DNA from: Rhodanobacter sp. UBA5168
GTDB lineage: Bacteria > Pseudomonadota > Gammaproteobacteria > Xanthomonadales > Rhodanobacteraceae
Direction: 5' to 3'
Length of the DNA stretch: 47,149 nt
Assembly (NCBI GenBank): GCA_002413455.1
Contig: DHXA01000206.1
Span: forward strand, 9,055-56,203
Part shown: positions 17,724 through 27,399 of the stretch, piece after piece
How positions within the stretch are numbered: the stretch's first letter is position 1
Layout: every line of letters starts with the position of its first letter
Notes under the pieces: generated by a model
What the model saw: the letters and a program-made list of their open reading frames with translations, nothing else
What the model was told of the DNA's origin: nothing
Databases searched by the model: none
Position numbers and translations under genes: made by a program

Positions 17724-19769
17724 ATGTTTGTTTTCATCCCGTCGCGGCGCGTCTTGCAGTGTTGGCTGCTGCTGGTCACCGCCTGGTTGCTGATCGGCAC
17801 GATCGCGCAGGCCGCCGAACCCGGCCCCAGCCAGCGCGCCGCCTTCCGGCAGGCGTATGCCGCCGCGCTGCAGGGTGGCCAGGGCTGGCAGACGCTGGCG
17901 AGCGGCCTGCACGACTATCCGCTGTATCCGTATCTGCAGGCAGCCGCGCTGGAGCACGACATCCGGCAGATCGACCGCGCCACGGTGGAGTCGTATCTGA
18001 CGCAATATCCCGACTGGATTCCCGCGGCCGACCTGCGCCGCCATTTTCTGCTGGAACTGGCGCGCCGCCAGGACTGGACCGATTTCCTCGCGCTGTACCA
18101 GCCCGGCCTCGGCGACACGCTCGGTTGCGATGCCTTGCAGGCTCGGCTGGCCGGCGGCGGCACGCTGGATTTCGACAACGACCTGGCCGCACTGTGGGCC
18201 AAGCCGAATCTGCCGGATGCGTGCGACCCGGTACTCGGTACGGCGCACGATCAGGGCCTGCTGACCAGCGCACGCCTGTGGACCCGTATCGATCGCGCGG
18301 CCGACGCGGGACAGGCCGGCACCATTGACGGTCTGACCGACTGGTTGCCGGAGGCCGACCGCGCCGCCGCACAGCAACTTGTGCAGGCGCTGCGCGATCC
18401 GGCCGGCGCATTGGCGGGCGCGGCCAGCTGGCCGGACACCCCGCGCGCGCGCCACGCCGCCACGCTGGCGTTGACACGGCTGGCCCGCCGCCAGTCCACC
18501 AGTGCCGATACCGCGTGGCAGCAGCTGCAAACGCATTTCAGCTTCAGCGAGCCGCAACGCGACCAGGTGCTGTACGCGCTGGCGCTGTTCCACGCCACCG
18601 ATTTCGATGATGGCGCACTGGCCCGTCTGATCGCCCTGCCCGCCGCCGCGCAGACCGACGCCAGTCGCGAATGGCGGGTGCGGGTGGCGCTGGCGCAGCA
18701 AAACTGGGCGGCCGTACTGGCTGCCATCGACGCCATGCCCGCCAGCCAGCAGCAGGGTGGCGAGTGGCAATACTTCCGCGCCCGCGCACTGACCGCCCTG
18801 GGTCGCTACGACGAAGCGCACCGGCAGCTCGCAGCACAGGCCGGCAGCGCCACGTTCTTCGGCTTTCTCGCCGCCGACCGGCTCGACCAGCCGTACGCGA
18901 TCTGTCCGTTGAGCCTCGCTGACGACCCGCAACGCGAACAGGCACTGCTGGCCAGGCCCGGTCTGCTGCGTGCGTTCGAACTCTATGCCGTCGGTCTGCC
19001 CAGATTGGCTCGCCGCGAATGGGCGCGGGCGCTGCAGGGCGCCGATCAATCCACCCTGCGAGTGGCCGCCGACCTGGCCAACCAGCGCGGCTGGTACGAC
19101 CGCGCCGTGTTCACTCTCAGCAGCGGCAATGCGCTGCAGCTGTACGACCTGCGCTTTCCGCTGGCCAGCCAGGACGGTCTGGTGCCGCAAGCCGACCAGG
19201 CCGGCATCGAGCCCGCATGGGCCTACGGCATCCTGCGCGCCGAGAGCGCCTGGACGAGCGACGCCCGTTCCGGCGCCGACGCACGCGGCCTGATGCAACT
19301 GTTGCCGGACACCGGCGCAGCGGTCGCCAGACGCCACGGGCTCGACTGGGGCGGTGGCGACACGCTGTACGACCCGGCCATCAACATCGCGCTGGGCACG
19401 CGCTATCTGGCCGAGCTGGCCGGGCGTTTCAGCGGCTCGCCGTGGCTGGCGAGCGCCGCCTACAACGCCGGCCCGAACCGGGTCGACCAATGGCTGGCCG
19501 CACGCGGCACGCTGGCGCCGGATCTGTTCGTGGCCACCATCCCGTTCAAGGAAACCCGCGAATACGTAGCCCGGGTGATGGCCTTCAGCGTGATCTACGA
19601 CTGGCGCCTGCACGGCAATGCCGTGCCGCTGGCCACCCGCATGGGCGCGATCGGTCGGCCGTATGGACTGCCAAACGCCACTACGCAGCGCCGCGTAGTC
19701 GACTGCCCCGCCAGCGCGCCATCCAGCGCGCCGGCCACCACCTCCAGCACGCTCAGCGCCTCGCCCTGA
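17724..19769 (+). CDS. slt: Soluble lytic murein transglycosylase
   Basis: The 681-residue product has a signal peptide (1-31, IAQAAEPG) and a ribosome site AGGAG before the ATG. A long alpha-superhelical U-domain (about 35-480) leads to a C-terminal SLT lysozyme-like domain. The catalytic Glu is 507 in ILRAES, followed by ARGLMQLLP, the AYNAGPNRV loop and ETREYV. It cleaves the MurNAc-GlcNAc bond in peptidoglycan, leaving 1,6-anhydromuropeptides, in the periplasm. E. coli Slt70 has 645 residues; the extra length is a Ser/Ala-rich tail. The next gene follows within 28 bases and may share the transcript. Confidence 0.92.
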   Translation: MFVFIPSRRVLQCWLLLVTAWLLIGTIAQAAEPGPSQRAAFRQAYAAALQGGQGWQTLASGLHDYPLYPYLQAAALEHDIRQIDRATVESYLTQYPDWIPAADLRRHFLLELARRQDWTDFLALYQPGLGDTLGCDALQARLAGGGTLDFDNDLAALWAKPNLPDACDPVLGTAHDQGLLTSARLWTRIDRAADAGQAGTIDGLTDWLPEADRAAAQQLVQALRDPAGALAGAASWPDTPRARHAATLALTRLARRQSTSADTAWQQLQTHFSFSEPQRDQVLYALALFHATDFDDGALARLIALPAAAQTDASREWRVRVALAQQNWAAVLAAIDAMPASQQQGGEWQYFRARALTALGRYDEAHRQLAAQAGSATFFGFLAADRLDQPYAICPLSLADDPQREQALLARPGLLRAFELYAVGLPRLARREWARALQGADQSTLRVAADLANQRGWYDRAVFTLSSGNALQLYDLRFPLASQDGLVPQADQAGIEPAWAYGILRAESAWTSDARSGADARGLMQLLPDTGAAVARRHGLDWGGGDTLYDPAINIALGTRYLAELAGRFSGSPWLASAAYNAGPNRVDQWLAARGTLAPDLFVATIPFKETREYVARVMAFSVIYDWRLHGNAVPLATRMGAIGRPYGLPNATTQRRVVDCPASAPSSAPATTSSTLSASP

Positions 19770-19797
19770 ACACTGGCTCACCCGAGGATTGATCCCC

Positions 19798-20733
19798 ATG
19801 GCCGCAAAGCATCTCGTCATTCTTGGCGGCACCGGTTTCGTTGGCAGCCACCTGGTGCCCCGGCTGGCCGCCGACGGCCACCGCATCGTGCTGCTCTCGC
19901 GTAATCGCGAACAGCATCGCGAACTGGGCGTGTTGCCCGGGGTGAGCGTCCGCAGCGCCGATGTCTACAACGACGACGCCCTGCGCGGGCAACTCGTCGG
20001 CGCCGACGCCGTGATCAACCTGATCGGCATCCTCAATGCAGGCGGCAAGCACACCTTCCAGCGCGCGCACGTGGAACTGACCCGTCGACTGATCGCCGCC
20101 TGCCAGGCGTCGGGCGTGCAGCGACTGCACCAGATGAGCTCGCTGAAGGCGGGCCAGGGCCTGTCGCAGTACCTGAAGACCCGTGGCGAAGCCGAGGTGC
20201 TGGTCAGGGCGTCGACGCTGAACTGGACGATCTATCAGCCCAGCGTGATCTTCGGCGCCGGCGATGGACTGGTCAGCCGTTTCGCCGCCCTGTTGCGACG
20301 CATGCCTGTATTGCCGCTGGCGCGCGCCGGGGCGCGAATGGCGCCTACCCACGTCGGCGACGTGGCCGAAGCGATCGCGCGCTGCGTCGACAGCGAACGT
20401 CTCGATCAGCGCAGCTACGAGCTATACGGCCCGGAGGTGCTCACCCTGGGCGAGATCGTGCACAAGATCCGCGAGGCGGCCGGTCTGCACACGCCGATCA
20501 TCGCGCTGCCCGACAGCCTCGGCCGGCTGCAGGCGCAGTTCGCCGAACTGCTGCCCGGCAAACCCTTTTCGCTGGACAACTTCCGCTCGCTGCGCACCGA
20601 TTCGGTCGGCAAGGTCGATGGCTACGCCGCGCTCGGCATCGTGCCGCAACCGTTCACGCCGTGGCTGCCGGTGCTGCTCAACGAACCCGCGCGGCAGCGC
20701 CGGCTGACCATGGCGCGTTCGCAGCGGCGGTGA
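19798..20733 (+). CDS. Atypical SDR / NAD-dependent epimerase, NDUFA9-like
   Basis: The start at 19798 is preferred because GAGGA lies nine bases upstream; a TTG at 19789 would abut that site. The 311-residue product has GGTGFVG at 10-16 for NAD(P) binding. It lacks an obvious YxxxK pair, as is usual in the atypical complex I NDUFA9-like and YbjT-like group. VINLIGIL, HQMSSLKA and the conserved TIYQPSVIFG segment fit that group. Members bind nucleotide with quinone- or lipid-related roles, and an enzymatic substrate is not evident. It is possibly co-transcribed with slt and converges with the sulfotransferase gene (15 bases apart). Confidence 0.8.
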   Translation: MAAKHLVILGGTGFVGSHLVPRLAADGHRIVLLSRNREQHRELGVLPGVSVRSADVYNDDALRGQLVGADAVINLIGILNAGGKHTFQRAHVELTRRLIAACQASGVQRLHQMSSLKAGQGLSQYLKTRGEAEVLVRASTLNWTIYQPSVIFGAGDGLVSRFAALLRRMPVLPLARAGARMAPTHVGDVAEAIARCVDSERLDQRSYELYGPEVLTLGEIVHKIREAAGLHTPIIALPDSLGRLQAQFAELLPGKPFSLDNFRSLRTDSVGKVDGYAALGIVPQPFTPWLPVLLNEPARQRRLTMARSQRR

Positions 20734-20748
20734 ACCGCCTGGCTCCGC

Positions 20749-22350
20749 TCAGGGCGATGTGACCGGCCTCAGCAAGGCACGCAGCCGCTGCAGGCCGTCC
20801 CCGTACCACGCGCTGCGCGCACTGTCCCGGCGCAGCAACTGCTCGGTCGAGATGCCGCCGGGCGTATGGGCGCCACTCGCGGCCCGCGCCGGTTGAACGC
20901 AATCCGGATCAAATGGCAAACCGCAGAATTCCAGCAGTCGCCGCACCCGCGCTGCCGGATCGGCCAGCCATGATTCGTAGTCGTGTTCAAGAAAGCGCGC
21001 GGGGAACAGCTGCTGCCAGTGTCGGCTGAGCCGATCGTAATCGCGCCAGTAGCTGACCATGTGATCGAGGTCGTAACTGAACTCGCTGCCACTGACAAAC
21101 AATTGCCGATAGCAGGCAAAACAGCTCTCGAATGCGTCGCGCCGGCTGTTCACCACGCATGCGCCCGGCAACATCGCCAGCGCCGCGCCCACCAGTTGCC
21201 AGTTGGATAGGTTCCGGTCGATGAAGCGCGACGTATGTCCACGGCGCCCTTCGATGCGCGCCAGATAGGCTTGCCCCAGCCGCGACCAGTCGGCCGCCGT
21301 CGCCGAACCCACCCACTGCGGAAACGGTTGCCGACGGCGTTCCGACTCGGCATCGAGGATCTGCTGCAGGTCGACCAGCTCGTCGGCGGCCACTGCTTGC
21401 GGATGCGCGGCAAGGATCTGCTCGGTCAGCAGGGAGCCCGATTGCGGCAGCGCCACGATGAAGATCACGCCGTCACCCAGTGTCGGATCCGTGGCCTGCA
21501 CGGGTTCGGGAAAGGCCTTGATGATTTCATCGACCCGGGCGCTCGCCAGCATGGGGTTCCAGTTCAGTTGCCGCTGCTGCAGGGCGTTGGCCTTGTGCAA
21601 CGCACGCAGCGCCGCCCGCGGGTCGGCCTGATCCTCCAGTGCCCGCACCAGCGCGAAGCCCAGTGAAACGCGCGCGGCGATGGTCGCCTGCGGCACCCGC
21701 AGTTGCTGCTGCAGCTGCACGACATCGGCCTCGCTGAAACGCTCGACGTCGAGACTGGCCAGCCCGAACCAGGCGGTCGCCTGGCTGGGTTGCCGGCGCA
21801 GCACCTCGCGATAGTTCACGCTCGCCAGCGTCGCCATGCCGAGATCGGCCTGGGCCTGCGCCAGCACGATCCGCGCCGGCACATGTTCCGGGTCGATATC
21901 CAGTGTCCGTTGCAGGGCGGTGATCGCGCCGGCCGGGCGTCCCCGCAGCATGTACATCTTGCCCAGGTTGAACCATGCCGGCGCAAAATCCGGCACCATC
22001 GCGCAGGCTCGTCGCAGCCATGACACGGCTGCCTCGGCATCGCCACTGGCGTACAACGACGTAGCCAGGTTCATGCGGATCAATGCGTCCCCGGGCCGCA
22101 GGTCGTGCGCCTGCCGCAGCAACGCCAACGCCCTCGGGAAATCGCCCTGCAGATGGTGCAGCAGTCCGCGCATGCGCAATGCCTCCGCACAATCGGGCTC
22201 CAGTGCCAGCACGCGGGCCAGTGCGGCGGCGGCCGCTTCCGGTTGCTGGCGATCCAGCGCCACCGCGGCCGCCTCCAGCAGGGTGGCCGCTGCCGGCGAC
22301 AGCCCCACGGCACGCCCCTGCATCAGCGGATGAGCATGCCTTGCCGTCAT
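20749..22350 (-). CDS. TPR-repeat sulfotransferase-family protein
   Basis: The product is 533 residues from the ATG at 22350, with GGGGAGG ten bases upstream; a TTG two codons earlier is possible. Residues about 15-235 make five or six tetratricopeptide repeats (for example the stretches starting AWFNLGKMY and AWFGLASL). Residues about 290-530 form a sulfotransferase-like domain. The PAPS 5'-phosphosulfate loop usually reads PRSGT-T/S-LL, but here it is PQSGSLLTEQIL (around 302-313), with Gln in place of the Arg/Lys and Ser for Thr. VVNSRRDAFESCFACY matches the 3'-phosphate region. Cytoplasmic by sequence. The substituted loop leaves catalysis in question; acceptor unknown. Confidence 0.82.
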   Translation of the reverse strand: MTARHAHPLMQGRAVGLSPAAATLLEAAAVALDRQQPEAAAAALARVLALEPDCAEALRMRGLLHHLQGDFPRALALLRQAHDLRPGDALIRMNLATSLYASGDAEAAVSWLRRACAMVPDFAPAWFNLGKMYMLRGRPAGAITALQRTLDIDPEHVPARIVLAQAQADLGMATLASVNYREVLRRQPSQATAWFGLASLDVERFSEADVVQLQQQLRVPQATIAARVSLGFALVRALEDQADPRAALRALHKANALQQRQLNWNPMLASARVDEIIKAFPEPVQATDPTLGDGVIFIVALPQSGSLLTEQILAAHPQAVAADELVDLQQILDAESERRRQPFPQWVGSATAADWSRLGQAYLARIEGRRGHTSRFIDRNLSNWQLVGAALAMLPGACVVNSRRDAFESCFACYRQLFVSGSEFSYDLDHMVSYWRDYDRLSRHWQQLFPARFLEHDYESWLADPAARVRRLLEFCGLPFDPDCVQPARAASGAHTPGGISTEQLLRRDSARSAWYGDGLQRLRALLRPVTSP

Positions 22351-22472
22351 GAACAAAACCCTCCCCTGCCCGCCGGTAATCCGTGCGCAGCTTACGTGAG
22401 GGCGATGGCTGCATAAAGCGCATCGATGGCTTTGCGCGCAGCGGCCCCGGCGCGCATGGCAGAATCCCGCTC

Positions 22473-23702
22473 ATGCACATCTATCTGGTTGGCGGCGCGG
22501 TCCGTGACACATTGCTGGGGCGGCCGGTGGTCGATCACGATCACGTGGTGGTCGGCGCGCTGCCGGAAGAGCTGCTGGCGCTGGGCTACAAGCCGGTGGG
22601 CAAGGACTTCCCGGTGTTCCTGCATCCGCGGACCGGCGAGGAATATGCGCTGGCGCGTACCGAGCGCAAGACCGGGCGCGGCTATCACGGCTTCGTGTTC
22701 CAGGCCGATGCGACGGTGACGCTGGAGCAGGATCTGGCGCGGCGCGACCTCACCATCAACGCGATCGCGCAGGACGAGCACGGCGTGCTGACCGATCCGT
22801 ACCACGGCGTGCGCGACATCGAGGCGCGCGTGCTGCGGCATGTGTCACCGGCGTTCGCCGAGGATCCGGTGCGCGTGCTGCGGGTGGCGCGCTTCGCCGC
22901 GCGCTTCGCGCCGCTCGGTTTCACCGTAGCGGCGGAAACCATGGCGTTGATGCAGCAGATGGTCCGCGATGGCGAGGTCGACCATCTGGTGGCCGAGCGC
23001 GTGTGGGCGGAAACGCGCAAGGCCCTTGGCGAACCGCAGCCGTCGGCGTTCCTGCGCGTGCTGCGCGAGGCCGGTGCGCTGGCGGTGCTGTTTCCCGAAA
23101 TCGATGCGCTGTACGGCGTGCCGCAGCGGGCGGAGTTTCATCCGGAGATCGATACCGGCACCCACATGGAGCTGGTCCTGGATGCCGCTGCCGCGCTGGC
23201 CCCGGGCGACGATCTGGTGGGCTACTGCGCGCTGTGCCACGACCTGGGCAAGGCGCTTACGCCCGCCGACATGCTGCCGCGCCACATCGGCCACGAGCAC
23301 GCCGGGGTGCCGCGCGTGCGGGCACTGTCGGCGCGCCTGAAAGTGCCGGCCGATCACGCCACGCTGGCCGAACTGGTCTGCCGCGAACACCTCAATGCGC
23401 ACCGCGCGCTGGAGCTGAAGCCTGCCACCGTGCTCAAACTGCTCACGGCGCTGGACGCGCTGCGCCGGCCGTCGCGGCTGGAAACCTTTCTGGCCGCCTG
23501 CGCCGCCGACAAGCGCGGCCGGCTCGGCCACGCCGACGACGATTACCCCAACGCCGACTTCCTGCGCCGCGCCTGCGCCGCTGCCGCCGCCGTGCAGTCC
23601 GCGCCGTTCGTCGCCGCCGGCCTGCAGGGACCGGCGGTGGGCGCGGCAATGGAGGCTGCGCGCAGCAAAGCGATTGCTAACATGAAACTCGGTAGCATTT
23701 AG
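22473..23702 (+). CDS. cca: Multifunctional CCA-adding tRNA nucleotidyltransferase
   Basis: The 409-residue product begins [12 protein letters not shown], matching E. coli Cca. It carries the metal-binding DHD (21-23), [10 protein letters not shown] and the ARFAARFA region of class II enzymes. An HD phosphohydrolase domain (His256-Asp257 in ALCHDLGKA) marks the gammaproteobacterial multifunctional form, which adds and repairs the 3' CCA of tRNAs and also has phosphatase/phosphodiesterase activity. It is divergent from the TPR-sulfotransferase gene and 67 bases upstream of the phosphoglycerol-transferase-like gene. Length is normal. Confidence 0.94.
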   Translation: MHIYLVGGAVRDTLLGRPVVDHDHVVVGALPEELLALGYKPVGKDFPVFLHPRTGEEYALARTERKTGRGYHGFVFQADATVTLEQDLARRDLTINAIAQDEHGVLTDPYHGVRDIEARVLRHVSPAFAEDPVRVLRVARFAARFAPLGFTVAAETMALMQQMVRDGEVDHLVAERVWAETRKALGEPQPSAFLRVLREAGALAVLFPEIDALYGVPQRAEFHPEIDTGTHMELVLDAAAALAPGDDLVGYCALCHDLGKALTPADMLPRHIGHEHAGVPRVRALSARLKVPADHATLAELVCREHLNAHRALELKPATVLKLLTALDALRRPSRLETFLAACAADKRGRLGHADDDYPNADFLRRACAAAAAVQSAPFVAAGLQGPAVGAAMEAARSKAIANMKLGSI

Positions 23703-23769
23703 CGCCATAGACCTGCCATGACGCGCTCGCTCCCGCGACTGCGCCCTAATCGTATTGCCGGAGCCGCCC

Positions 23770-25998
23770 TTGTCCCTCACCTTTCACAAGCCCTCGCCGC
23801 TGCGCCAGCGTCTGCGCCCCCTCGGTTGGCTGGCTGCCAGCTATCTGCTGATTGGCGTGGTCACACGTATTGCGCTGCTGGTGATGACTGGCAGCGGGGT
23901 GTCGCCGAAGCCACTGCACTGGCTGTATGCGTTCGGCGTGGGCGCGCTGTTCGACCTGGCCACCTTTGTCTACGTGGCCTGGCCGCTGGTGCTGTTTCTG
24001 TGGATCGTGCCGACCAACCGGCCCGCCGTGCGCAACGCGGGTCGCTGGCTGGCATGGATCGCTGCGCTGCTGGCCGGCTTTGCGCTGTGCTGGGGCGTGC
24101 TGCACTGGATCTGGCAAGCCAGCCTGCACGAAGTGTGGCCACTGGCGATCGTGGTGCTGTACCTGCTGCCGCTGCCCGCGCTGGCATACAACCGGCGCAG
24201 CGGTCGCAGCTATCTGCTCGGGCTGTCGCTGGCGCTGCTGTTCGGCCTGCTGTTCGTCGCCGCATCGGAGCTGGTGTTCTGGGAAGAGTTCGGCGTGCGC
24301 TTCAACTTCATCGCGGTGGACTACCTCGTCTACACCACCGAAGTGATCGGCAATATCCGCGAGTCGTATCCGATCGGCACCTGGCTGACCCTGCTGGCGG
24401 CGTTGACGGTGCTGCTGATATGGCTAAGCCGCCGGCACCTGCGCGGCAACGACGGCGGCACCGGTTTCGGCCAGCGCAGCATGCTGGCGCTGGCATGGCT
24501 GGTGCTCACCGTGGCGGTGACCGCCGGCGTCACCGGCGACATGAAGGAGCGCACCAGCAACAACTACGTCAACGAGCTGGCCGGCAACGGCATCTTCCAG
24601 TTCTTTGCCGCGTTCCGTTCCGGCCACCTGGACTACGCCAAGTTCTATCGCACCCTGCCCGAGGCCGAAGCCTATGCCCGCGTGCGCACGCTGCTCAAGA
24701 CGCCCGACGCCACGTATGTGAGCGACGATCCGCGCGACCTCACCCGCGCAATCCGCCACCCCGGTCCCGAGCAACACCTCAACGTGGTGCTGATCAGCGT
24801 GGAGAGCCTGTCGGCCGACTACCTCGGCGTGTTCGGCAACCGCGAAAAACTCACCCCGCAGCTCGATGCGCTGTCGAACCAGAGCCTGTTTTTCGAGAAC
24901 ACCTATGCCAACGGCACGCGCACCGTGCGCGGCCTGGAAGCGCTGTCGCTGTCGATTCCGCCGACGCCGGGCGACTCGGTGCTCAAGATGAAGAACAACG
25001 AGAACCTGTTCTCGCTGGCCAACGTGTTCAACGATCGCGGCTACGCCTCGGAGTTTGTCTACGGCGGCTACGGCTACTTCGACAACATGAATTACTTCTT
25101 CAGCCACAACGGCTACGCCGCGGTGGATCGCAAGGACATCCCCAAGAGCGCCACCATCCACCACGAGAACGTCTGGGGCGTGGCGGACGAGGATCTGTAC
25201 ACGCTGGCGCTGGGCCAGATGGACGCGATCCATGCCCAGGGCAAGCCGTTCTTCCTGCACATCATGACCACCTCCAACCACCGCCCGTACACCTTCCCGG
25301 AAGGACGGGTGGCGTTCCCGCAAGGCTCGCGTGCCGGCGCGGTGGCGTACACCGACTGGTCGATCGGCGACTTCCTGAAGCGCGCCAGCGCCAGGCCGTA
25401 CTTCAACGACACCGTTTTCGTGATCACCGCCGACCACGACGCCTCCAGCGCGGGCAAGGCCAGCATCCCGATCAACCGCTATCACATCCCGCTGTGGATC
25501 TATGCACCGGCACATATCAAGCCGCAGAAGGTCGAGCGGCTGACCGCGCAGATCGACATCCCACCGACCCTGCTGGGCTTGCTCAACTTCAGCTATCGCA
25601 GCCGCTTCTTCGGCTATGACGTGTTCCAGCTCGAACCCGGTCGCGAGCGTGCGTTTCCGGCGACCTACGAGAAGCTCGGCTACCTGCGCGGCAACGTGCT
25701 CACGGCACTGGAACCGCAGCAGAAACTGGAGCAGCTCACGCCCAATTTCGCCACCGGCGACGCCAAGGCGGTGAAGACGCTGGACCAGTCGCTGGTGGAC
25801 GATGCAGTGGCCTACTACCAGGTGGCCGCCAACCTGTTCAAGCACGGCGAACTGGCCCGTCGCAAGGAAGACAGCACACCGGTGCCGCCGTTGCCAGCGG
25901 CCGGCCCGGCCCCGGCCGGTTCCGCCGCGGCACCCGCCGACGCCGGCTCGGTGGCGGCTCCGGCAGCATCGGGTTCAGCCCCCGCCCCTATCCCATAA
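23770..25998 (+). CDS. LtaS/OpgB-type membrane sulfatase-fold phosphoglycerol transferase
   Basis: No ATG precedes the first membrane helix. A TTG at 23770 with GGAG seven bases upstream is the best start, and a TTG at 23755 would add five residues. The roughly 742-residue product has five N-terminal helices (to about residue 260). A periplasmic alkaline-phosphatase/sulfatase domain begins at VVLISVESLSADYLG, with the nucleophile Thr in NGTRT (about 381-385), a His in TSNHRPY and the metal site DHD (555-557). The tail is Ala/Pro-rich. LtaS polymerises lipoteichoic acid in Firmicutes, while OpgB decorates periplasmic glucans in Gram-negatives. A GH17 glucan enzyme 6 kb away makes a glucan-modifying role attractive (inference). 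Confidence 0.82.
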   Translation: MSLTFHKPSPLRQRLRPLGWLAASYLLIGVVTRIALLVMTGSGVSPKPLHWLYAFGVGALFDLATFVYVAWPLVLFLWIVPTNRPAVRNAGRWLAWIAALLAGFALCWGVLHWIWQASLHEVWPLAIVVLYLLPLPALAYNRRSGRSYLLGLSLALLFGLLFVAASELVFWEEFGVRFNFIAVDYLVYTTEVIGNIRESYPIGTWLTLLAALTVLLIWLSRRHLRGNDGGTGFGQRSMLALAWLVLTVAVTAGVTGDMKERTSNNYVNELAGNGIFQFFAAFRSGHLDYAKFYRTLPEAEAYARVRTLLKTPDATYVSDDPRDLTRAIRHPGPEQHLNVVLISVESLSADYLGVFGNREKLTPQLDALSNQSLFFENTYANGTRTVRGLEALSLSIPPTPGDSVLKMKNNENLFSLANVFNDRGYASEFVYGGYGYFDNMNYFFSHNGYAAVDRKDIPKSATIHHENVWGVADEDLYTLALGQMDAIHAQGKPFFLHIMTTSNHRPYTFPEGRVAFPQGSRAGAVAYTDWSIGDFLKRASARPYFNDTVFVITADHDASSAGKASIPINRYHIPLWIYAPAHIKPQKVERLTAQIDIPPTLLGLLNFSYRSRFFGYDVFQLEPGRERAFPATYEKLGYLRGNVLTALEPQQKLEQLTPNFATGDAKAVKTLDQSLVDDAVAYYQVAANLFKHGELARRKEDSTPVPPLPAAGPAPAGSAAAPADAGSVAAPAASGSAPAPIP

Positions 25999-26076
25999 AC
26001 CCGACTGGCCACCAGCGTCGCCACGGTTAGCGGTGAGGACGGCTACTGAATCCGTACGGACGTCTGGACGGCTGGA

Positions 26077-27270
26077 TCACAGCCGCCCACCCTGGTCGGC
26101 GGCGAGCAGGTCGGGTGGCAGCGCCAGCGCTTCGAGACCGCGCGCCAGCAGCATCGCCTGAAAGCGTTCGCCCATCTGGTCGGGCAGCATCAGCCTCTTC
26201 ACCTGTTGCGCGAGCCGGTAGCGGCTATGCTCGTCGGCGGCCTGCGCCTGCACGTCGGCGAACACCTCCTGCAGGCCGGCGCCGATCAGGAACTGCGCCT
26301 GCGGCAGATACGCCGCCACCGCAAAGCCGGCGCTGTTGCCGGCCTCGGCCAGCGCGGTGAAATCCACCGACGCGGTGAGGTCGTTCAGGCCGGGCAGGTA
26401 GAGCGGATCGTTGTGCGCGTGATGGCGGTAATGCGCCATCAACGTGCCGTCGTCGCGCCCGGGCAGATAGAACTCGCGGCGCACGTAACCGTAATCGATG
26501 AACAGCGCCAGCCCGGCAACGAGTGTGCCGGCCACCGCCTGGATCCAGTACGGCAGCTGCGGCAGGATCTCCGAGCGGTAGCCGTCGGCAAACTCGCTGC
26601 CGAGATCGCGTTCGACATGGCGCACGGCACCGCTGACCAGTGCATCGCCCGGGCGGTCGACGCGGATCAGGCGACCTTCGCCATCCAGTGCCACGTGCTC
26701 TTCGTAAATCTCGCCGTCACGAACGAGGAAGCGCGTGGTCGGCAGCGCGTCGATCACCTCGTTCGCGAACAGCACGCCGCGCCACTCCTGTTCCGGCGGC
26801 CGATCCAGCCATTGCACGCGGGCACTGAGTTCGGCCGGAAGATGGGCGCGCAGCCGCTCGCGCTGACGCTCGCGCAGATCGGCGCTGGGTTCGAGGATCA
26901 GGTACTGCCGCGGTAGCGTGCCGCTGGCGGCCCATGCCTTGAGCGCCGCCTCGGCGAACGCGCCGCTGCCACCGCCCAGCTCCAGAAAGTCCGCGTGCTC
27001 ACCCAGCATGGCCAGGGTCGGCTGCACGGCATTGACCACGCAGCGCGCAAACAGCTCGCCCAGTTCCGGCGCGGTGACGAAATCGCCGGCGGCGCCGAAC
27101 TTGGTGCGGCCGGCGCTGTAGTAGCCCAGCCCCGGCGCGTACAGGCAGCGCTCCATGTATCGCGAGAATGGCAGCGGTCCATGCGAGGCAATCAGCTCAC
27201 GCAGCAATTGCAGCAGGTTATCGGAGTGCGCGCGCTCGTCGGGATTGGGTTCGGGGAGGCGGGAAGGCAT
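26077..27270 (-). CDS. SAM-dependent methyltransferase, MidA/NDUFAF7 family
   Basis: The start at 27270 (MPSRLPEPNP) gives 397 residues. Hallmarks are GPLPFSRYMERCLYAP (31-46), GYYSAG, a GDFVTAPE loop (62-69) and the SAM-binding FLELGGGSGAFA (95-106). The mitochondrial homologue NDUFAF7 dimethylates an arginine of a complex I subunit; the bacterial substrate is not established. No signal peptide, so cytoplasmic. It converges with the phosphoglycerol-transferase gene (78 bases, no clear terminator) and follows the TonB receptor gene on the same strand by 129 bases. Confidence 0.88.
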   Translation of the reverse strand: MPSRLPEPNPDERAHSDNLLQLLRELIASHGPLPFSRYMERCLYAPGLGYYSAGRTKFGAAGDFVTAPELGELFARCVVNAVQPTLAMLGEHADFLELGGGSGAFAEAALKAWAASGTLPRQYLILEPSADLRERQRERLRAHLPAELSARVQWLDRPPEQEWRGVLFANEVIDALPTTRFLVRDGEIYEEHVALDGEGRLIRVDRPGDALVSGAVRHVERDLGSEFADGYRSEILPQLPYWIQAVAGTLVAGLALFIDYGYVRREFYLPGRDDGTLMAHYRHHAHNDPLYLPGLNDLTASVDFTALAEAGNSAGFAVAAYLPQAQFLIGAGLQEVFADVQAQAADEHSRYRLAQQVKRLMLPDQMGERFQAMLLARGLEALALPPDLLAADQGGRL

Positions 27271-27399
27271 CGGTCTTGCCGGTAGTGAAAGAAGCCCGGC
27301 AAGCATAGCGGATGGCGCCTGCGCGCCTGGTTTGCGCGCAGCCTTCCACCCCGACATTCCCGAACTTCTCCCCAGTAGCAGGGAAGAGAAGTCGCGGCC

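Noticed and set aside
27364..27392. Seven-bp inverted repeat downstream of the TonB receptor gene
   Set aside because: Long interrupted loop and no T-tract; weak as a terminator.
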